Source of the DNA: Campylobacteraceae bacterium
Lineage (GTDB): Bacteria; Campylobacterota; Campylobacteria; Campylobacterales; Sulfurospirillaceae
DNA length: 37,371 nt
Reading direction: 5' to 3'
NCBI GenBank assembly: GCA_026988975.1
Contig: JALSKH010000186.1
Location: forward strand, 1-37,371
The notes below the pieces were generated by a model. That model searched no databases, was not told the DNA's origin, and saw nothing but the letters and a program-made list of their open reading frames with translations. Each line of letters starts with the position of its first letter. The first letter of the stretch is position 1. The position numbers and the translations under genes were made by a program. Below are positions 33,365 through 37,371 of this stretch, in pieces.

Positions 33365-34588
33365 ATGAATGGTCAGTTTAAACAGTATTCACTCCAATCG
33401 ATAAAAAGTGTAGATACCACCTATAAAAGATACTTTTTTAATGAGGTTGATTTCAATCAAAAACTTATAGGGATAGTGGGCGATAGAGGGATAGGGAAGA
33501 CAACTTTTTTGCTGCAATACCTCAAAGAGCTTGATCTGCCATACAATAAAAAACTCTATGTAAGTGCCGAGTATTTACTTTTAAGTGCTATTTCACTTTT
33601 TGAATTGGCAGAAGATTTTTGCAAATTTGGAGGTGAGATATTAGTAATAGATGAGATCCACCAGATCCCGGAATTTGAAAAACATTTAAAAACGATATAT
33701 GACTTTTTGGATTTAAAAGTTATCTTTAGCGGTAGTAGTGCCATCAAACTCCAACATGCAAAAGCTGACTTAAGCAGAAGAGCGTTGTCGTATCACTTTG
33801 GAGGGTTAAGTTACAGAGAGTTTTTAGAGTTGAAGTTAGGAATAAAACTAAACTCTTTTGAGTTGGAAGATATTTTACAAAACCATACCGAAATAGCTTC
33901 AGATATTTTTGAAAAAATAAAACCCTTAGAGCACTTTAGGGAGTATTTACAATATGGCTACTATCCGTTTTACTTTGATGACAAAGAGCATTATCTGCAA
34001 AGAGTCAATGAAACGATCAATACTACGATAGAGCATGACTTGGCATATATCTTTAACATAGAGCCAAAATATCTTATGAAATTAAAACAACTTGTTGCTA
34101 TGATCTGCTCCTCTAAGCCTTATGCGTTAAATATCTCAAAATTAGCTCAAAAGATAGAGATAAACAGAAACACCCTCTATCAATACCTCTACTACCTAAA
34201 ACGGGGCAAAATATTTAATCTGCTCAATCATCAAGCAAAAGGGGATAATATCTTTACAAAACCTGCAAAAATATACCTTGGCAATACAAACTTAGCCTAT
34301 GCTTACTGCTCAAACCAAGAGGTAGGAACCATAAGGGAGATATTTTTTGCCAATCAGATGCAAAACTATCTCTCTTTACTTAAAAACAGAAGTTTTTTAG
34401 ATGATCAACTACTAGCTAGCAAGCAGGGTGATTTTTTAGTCAAAAACAGATACACTTTCGAGATAGGTGGGAAAAAGAAAAGCTTTAAGCAGATAAAAGA
34501 TCTACCTAGCTCTTTTGTAGTAGCTGATGATATTGAGGTGGGTTTTAACAACAAAATACCTCTTTGGTTGTTTGGGTTTTTGTATTGA
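33365..34588 (+). CDS. AAA-family ATPase with DUF4143-like C-terminal domain (copy 1)
   Basis: An uncharacterised ATP-binding protein of the AAA_14/DUF4143 group. Walker A is GDRGIGKTT (residue 39), Walker B is ILVIDEIHQIP, sensor 1 is VIFSGSSA, followed by DLSRRA with likely Arg finger and GLSYREFLEL. A winged-helix-like segment (LNISKLAQKIEINRNTLYQYLYYL) precedes the C-terminal domain. That domain ends QGDFLVKNRYTFEIGGKKKSFKQIKD, recalling a PD-(D/E)xK fold, though E-I-G-G-K replaces the usual E-x-K. At 407 aa it is normal for the group. The biological role of this family is unsettled. It is tandem with a paralogue, and AAAGGTG precedes the ATG. Confidence 0.85.
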   Translation: MNGQFKQYSLQSIKSVDTTYKRYFFNEVDFNQKLIGIVGDRGIGKTTFLLQYLKELDLPYNKKLYVSAEYLLLSAISLFELAEDFCKFGGEILVIDEIHQIPEFEKHLKTIYDFLDLKVIFSGSSAIKLQHAKADLSRRALSYHFGGLSYREFLELKLGIKLNSFELEDILQNHTEIASDIFEKIKPLEHFREYLQYGYYPFYFDDKEHYLQRVNETINTTIEHDLAYIFNIEPKYLMKLKQLVAMICSSKPYALNISKLAQKIEINRNTLYQYLYYLKRGKIFNLLNHQAKGDNIFTKPAKIYLGNTNLAYAYCSNQEVGTIREIFFANQMQNYLSLLKNRSFLDDQLLASKQGDFLVKNRYTFEIGGKKKSFKQIKDLPSSFVVADDIEVGFNNKIPLWLFGFLY

Positions 34589-34602
34589 AATGCAAATAAT
34601 AC

Positions 34603-34640
34603 TTGACAAAATAAAAATAATATGTTAATGTAAATTTACA
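34603..34640 (+). promoter_or_regulatory. Duplicated promoter and 12-bp palindrome upstream of AAA ATPase copy 2
   Basis: TTGACA at 34603 aligns with the promoter of copy 1 (CTTGACAA-ATAAA in both); the -10 at the same spacing has drifted to TAATGT. It is followed by the perfect palindrome TGTAAATTTACA (34629-34640), which would overlap the transcript start and could be an operator. The AAGGTGTA Shine-Dalgarno region also matches copy 1, so promoter and gene were duplicated together. Confidence 0.55.
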
Positions 34641-34662
34641 ATTAATTTCTTAAGGTGTAAAT

Positions 34663-35880
34663 ATGGATTTACAATATTTTTTTGAAGAACAAGATAAGCT
34701 TTTAGACAAAGTATCAATGTCAAAAAAAAGATATTTATTTGAAAGTATAGATTTAAATCTAAAATGTATAGCTATTTTAGGTCAAAGAGGGGTTGGTAAA
34801 ACGACACTTATGCTTCAAATGATTAAATCTAAATACAACAATAATAAAGCTCTATATATATCGATAGATAGTCCGTTTTTTCAATCTATATCTTTATATG
34901 AGTTTGCAAAAGAGTTTGAGCAGATGGGTGGAGAGGTGCTGTTTGTTGATGAAGTTCACAAATATCCAAATTGGTCATCTCATATAAAAGAGATATATGA
35001 TAAGCTTGACATAAAGGTTATATTTTCAGGTTCTTCAATCTTGAAAATCTCAAAGCAAAATGGTGATCTCTCAAGAAGAGCAGTTGTTTACACTCTTGAA
35101 AATCTCTCTTTTAGAGAGTATCTTTTGTTTAGCGATATTGAAAATTTTAAGCCACTATCTCTTGAAGATATTTTAACCAATCACCAAAGCTATGCAAAAG
35201 ATATAGTTAAACAAATTAAACCGTTAAAATATTTTAAAGAGTATTTGAAAGTCGGAGCATATCCATTTTTTTTGGAAGATAGAAGTGTTTATCATAAAAG
35301 AGTAGCGCAGATATTAAATATTATTTTAGAGAGCGATTTGCCATATATCAATCAAATAGAGATGGCTCAAATTTCAAAACTTAAAAAACTTCTTTATCTA
35401 CTTGCGGTGAGTGTTCCGTTTGTACCGAATATTACGGACTTATCACAATCAACCAATATATCTAGGCCAAAAATCTATGAGTATTTGCAATATTTAGAAG
35501 ATGCTAAAATCATAAATAGTTTACGAAGTAAAGATAAAGGATACTCTATAATGTCAAAACCTCAAAAACTATTTATGCAAAATAGCAATATATCTTATGC
35601 CGTAACTCAAAATCCAAATATAGGTGCATTAAGAGAGACTTTTTTTGTTAATCAGATTAAAAATTACTATGCAGATAGCAGTAGTTTTTTAGATGAATAT
35701 ATTTACAGTGCAAAACAGGGTGATTTTTTAGTTGACGGCAGATACACTTTTGAGATAGGTGGAAAAAATAAAAGCTTTAAACAGATAAAAGATATACCAA
35801 ACTCTTTTATAGCAGCTGATGATATTGAGGTGGGGTTTGGTGATAAAATCCCTCTTTGGCTGTTTGGGTTTTTGTATTAA
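34663..35880 (+). CDS. AAA-family ATPase with DUF4143-like C-terminal domain (copy 2)
   Basis: A paralogue of the preceding gene, 405 aa. Walker A is GQRGVGKTT, Walker B VLFVDEVHKYP, sensor 1 VIFSGSSI, then DLSRRA and NLSFREYL. The helix-turn-helix-like segment reads ITDLSQSTNISRPKIYEYLQYL. The last 57 residues (QGDFLVDGRYTFEIGGKNKSFKQIKD and IPLWLFGFLY) match copy 1 at about 46 of 57 positions by my count, higher than the ATPase core. This points to selection or gene conversion on the C-terminal domain. The function is unknown; regulation of, or defence against, mobile DNA is only speculation. It is convergent with thiQ. Confidence 0.85.
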   Translation: MDLQYFFEEQDKLLDKVSMSKKRYLFESIDLNLKCIAILGQRGVGKTTLMLQMIKSKYNNNKALYISIDSPFFQSISLYEFAKEFEQMGGEVLFVDEVHKYPNWSSHIKEIYDKLDIKVIFSGSSILKISKQNGDLSRRAVVYTLENLSFREYLLFSDIENFKPLSLEDILTNHQSYAKDIVKQIKPLKYFKEYLKVGAYPFFLEDRSVYHKRVAQILNIILESDLPYINQIEMAQISKLKKLLYLLAVSVPFVPNITDLSQSTNISRPKIYEYLQYLEDAKIINSLRSKDKGYSIMSKPQKLFMQNSNISYAVTQNPNIGALRETFFVNQIKNYYADSSSFLDEYIYSAKQGDFLVDGRYTFEIGGKNKSFKQIKDIPNSFIAADDIEVGFGDKIPLWLFGFLY

Positions 35881-35917
35881 AGGCAAATGAGGCATCGGAA
35901 ACCAACCCTCTATAATT

Positions 35918-36559
35918 TTACTGGCGTGTTAATTTTCCATCTTTCACTTCATAAGTTTTATCTGATATTTGTTTGCAGTCGTTTGGTTCGTGTGTTACCA
36001 TTATAGTGGCTATATTTTTTGATTTTGTTATATTTTGTACTAGGGTTAGCATGTGTGCTCTTGTTTCGTAGTCTAATCCGCTAAATGGTTCATCTAGTAG
36101 TAAGATGGGTTTGTCTCTTAGGAGTGATCTTGCTAGTGCTACTCTTTGTTGCTGTCCTCCTGATAGTGATGCTGAGATTTTTGTCTCAAAACCGTTCAAT
36201 CCTACTTCATTTAGTATCTTGTGTACCTCTTTCATATTTGGTTTTTTGGAAGTGCCTGAGACTCCTAGGATTATATTTTTTTCTACACTTAAATGCTCAA
36301 AAAGGTTATATTTTTGAAACAGTATCGTGATAGGTCGCTTCTCGGGTGGAAGGGTTGTTATATCTTTGCTTTCAAAAGATATAGTGCCACTTATGGGCTT
36401 TAAAAAACCAGATATTAAATCAAGTAGGGTTGATTTGCCATTGCCGCTTGCTCCGACTATACCGACTATCTCGCCTCTTTTTGCTTCTAATGAAAAGTTG
36501 TATGTGATCTCTTGATTTTGACTTTTGTATCTGTATAAAATATCTTTTATGATTAGCAA
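35918..36559 (-). CDS. thiQ: Thiamine-type ABC transporter ATP-binding protein
   Basis: The ATPase of a binding-protein-dependent importer, most like ThiQ (thiamine or thiamine phosphates). Walker A is GASGNGKST, the Q-loop LFQKYNLFEHLSV is close to ThiQ wording, the signature is LSGGQQQR and Walker B ILLLDEPFSGLD. TLPPEKRPITILFQ is also characteristic. At 213 aa it is a little short. It overlaps the permease gene by seven bp, and that neighbour supports the substrate assignment. Related iron or putrescine importers are the alternative. Confidence 0.85.
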   Translation of the reverse strand: MLIIKDILYRYKSQNQEITYNFSLEAKRGEIVGIVGASGNGKSTLLDLISGFLKPISGTISFESKDITTLPPEKRPITILFQKYNLFEHLSVEKNIILGVSGTSKKPNMKEVHKILNEVGLNGFETKISASLSGGQQQRVALARSLLRDKPILLLDEPFSGLDYETRAHMLTLVQNITKSKNIATIMVTHEPNDCKQISDKTYEVKDGKLTRQ

Positions 36560-37371
36560 TTTTGCTCCTTTGCGAAGATTTTAGGTACGAAAACAAAGAT
36601 ACTTAGGACTAAAACCAAAAGTATGAGTGCTACTCCTGATGCATCACTATTGTTGTATGAGCCCATGAGTCCGTATAGATACCAAGGTAGAGTTGAAAAA
36701 TCTTGCGAGCCAAAGAGCGATATGACACCCAAATCCCCAAGCGACAGACAAAACGATAGAGCTAGCGTATATCCGATGGCCTCTTTTAAAAACGGCCACT
36801 CACAATATATCCATCTTTGGACGCCTTTTATGTTTAAACTAAAACAGACTTTATCAAATCTTTTTGCCACTTTTAGTGTCAACGGATAGATAACTGAGAG
36901 CGTAAAAGGTAGCGACATCAAGACATTTGCACTTAGAAGGGCGAATGTTGCCCATAGATTTTGTGGGGCTAAAAACTTTTGTGAAAGTATGAAAAATCCC
37001 AATCCCAAAACAAGAGAAGGGATAGCAAGATACAGAGTTCCTGAAAAGGAGATAAGTATCTGCATCATTTTTGATATTTTTCTTGTTCCTAGTCTATAAT
37101 TCAGAGCAAAATCTCTTTTTGCATTTGCTAGAAGAAGTGTAAAAACTATAGTGATGATGCTCGAAATTGAAGCGATGGCGATACTTGTGCCAAATGATTT
37201 TATAAAGATGGCAGATTTGATGATTTTAGTAAAATCAGCCCCACTTCCATCTATAAATATTGCCATTAGTGGAAGTATAAAAAAGATAGAAAAAAGAGCT
37301 ATAAAAAATCTCTGCAAGAGTTTTACTCCAAGAGGCTCTCCCCATGGGATCTGAGTGGATCTTGTCTTGAT
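36553..37371 (-). CDS. thiP: Thiamine-type ABC transporter permease, C-terminal half (cut by window edge)
   Basis: The frame is open to the last base (IKTRSTQIPWGEPLGVKLL precedes the track start, which is an internal TTG codon), so the gene continues beyond the window. About 273 codons are visible, matching the second half of a two-domain permease of ThiP type. The EAA-like loop region (SLNIKGVQRWIYCEWPFLKEAIGYTLALSF) is followed by SLGDLGVISLFGSQDFSTLPWYLYGLMGSY, which reads closely like ThiP of gamma-proteobacteria. About six membrane helices are seen. With thiQ downstream it forms an importer; a binding protein is expected outside the window. Confidence 0.86.
   Translation of the reverse strand: MKTRSTQIPWGEPLGVKLLQRFFIALFSIFFILPLMAIFIDGSGADFTKIIKSAIFIKSFGTSIAIASISSIITIVFTLLLANAKRDFALNYRLGTRKISKMMQILISFSGTLYLAIPSLVLGLGFFILSQKFLAPQNLWATFALLSANVLMSLPFTLSVIYPLTLKVAKRFDKVCFSLNIKGVQRWIYCEWPFLKEAIGYTLALSFCLSLGDLGVISLFGSQDFSTLPWYLYGLMGSYNNSDASGVALILLVLVLSIFVFVPKIFAKEQNC

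Noticed and set aside
36553-37317. A complete 254-aa permease with a TTG start
   Set aside because: The frame continues without a stop to the window end and the product matches only the second half of ThiP.

Overview
The window looks like chromosomal DNA from a free-living member of the Campylobacterota (formerly Epsilonproteobacteria), probably a Sulfurimonas- or Sulfuricurvum-type sulfur or hydrogen metaboliser. The evidence is AT-rich coding DNA, dense operons with ATGA start/stop overlaps, and gene neighbourhoods I know from this group: acpS next to fliL, and radA-ftsY-thioredoxin lipoprotein divergent from 5-formyl-THF cyclo-ligase and rny. Genus assignment is inference. No rRNA, tRNA, CRISPR array, prophage or transposase was seen. 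Both window edges cut genes: metH at the left and a thiP-type permease at the right.

Layout. 1-6.1 kb: cobalamin-dependent methionine synthase (5' truncated), enolase, a BtuB-like TonB-dependent receptor and a coupled small membrane protein. 6.0-8.1 kb, minus strand: PAP2 phosphatase, DedA protein and a secreted alpha/beta hydrolase. 8.2-17.4 kb, minus strand: one tightly coupled 13-gene operon for a membrane-bound, ion-translocating respiratory complex. Its set of Mrp antiporter subunits plus NuoB/C/D/H/I-like subunits matches the Mbx/Mbs layout (B C D F G H H' M J K L N), with the MrpE-like A subunit placed last. The NuoD/hydrogenase-large-subunit homologue has C-x-x-E in place of both C-x-x-C nickel-binding motifs, so it is unlikely to be a NiFe hydrogenase. 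17.6-19.4 kb: a protein with an N-terminal cold-shock-like domain, and a TRIC/UPF0126 membrane protein with a fresh 18-bp tandem duplication. 19.5-22.8 kb: argD, a TolC-like protein and a MidA-type methyltransferase, overlapping. 22.8-26.6 kb, minus strand: acpS-fliL, then a tlpA-like lipoprotein, ftsY and radA. 27.0-30.9 kb: 5-formyl-THF cyclo-ligase, rny and an ABC exporter. 31.2-32.9 kb: SYLF-domain protein, a second DedA protein and a cyclophilin. 33.4-35.9 kb: two tandem paralogous AAA ATPases of the DUF4143 type with duplicated promoters. 35.9 kb to the end: thiamine-type ABC transporter genes thiQ and thiP.

Two things stand out. First, the Mbx-like complex would link oxidation of a low-potential donor, or reduction of a sulfur compound, to sodium/proton translocation. 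Second, two intergenic regions (26679-26948 and 30855-31122) hold large compound palindromes of the same architecture: about 30-bp outer arms enclosing two head-to-head hairpins. The arms and stems differ in sequence, but all four inner hairpins share the frame tGCrAGG...AG at the 5' side and (T)AACGCAGCAGA at the 3' side, with stems that keep pairing despite different bases. In the second element the left arm is the last ten codons of the ABC transporter gene, copied in inverted orientation 236 bp downstream. This looks like an undescribed or poorly described structured repeat family.
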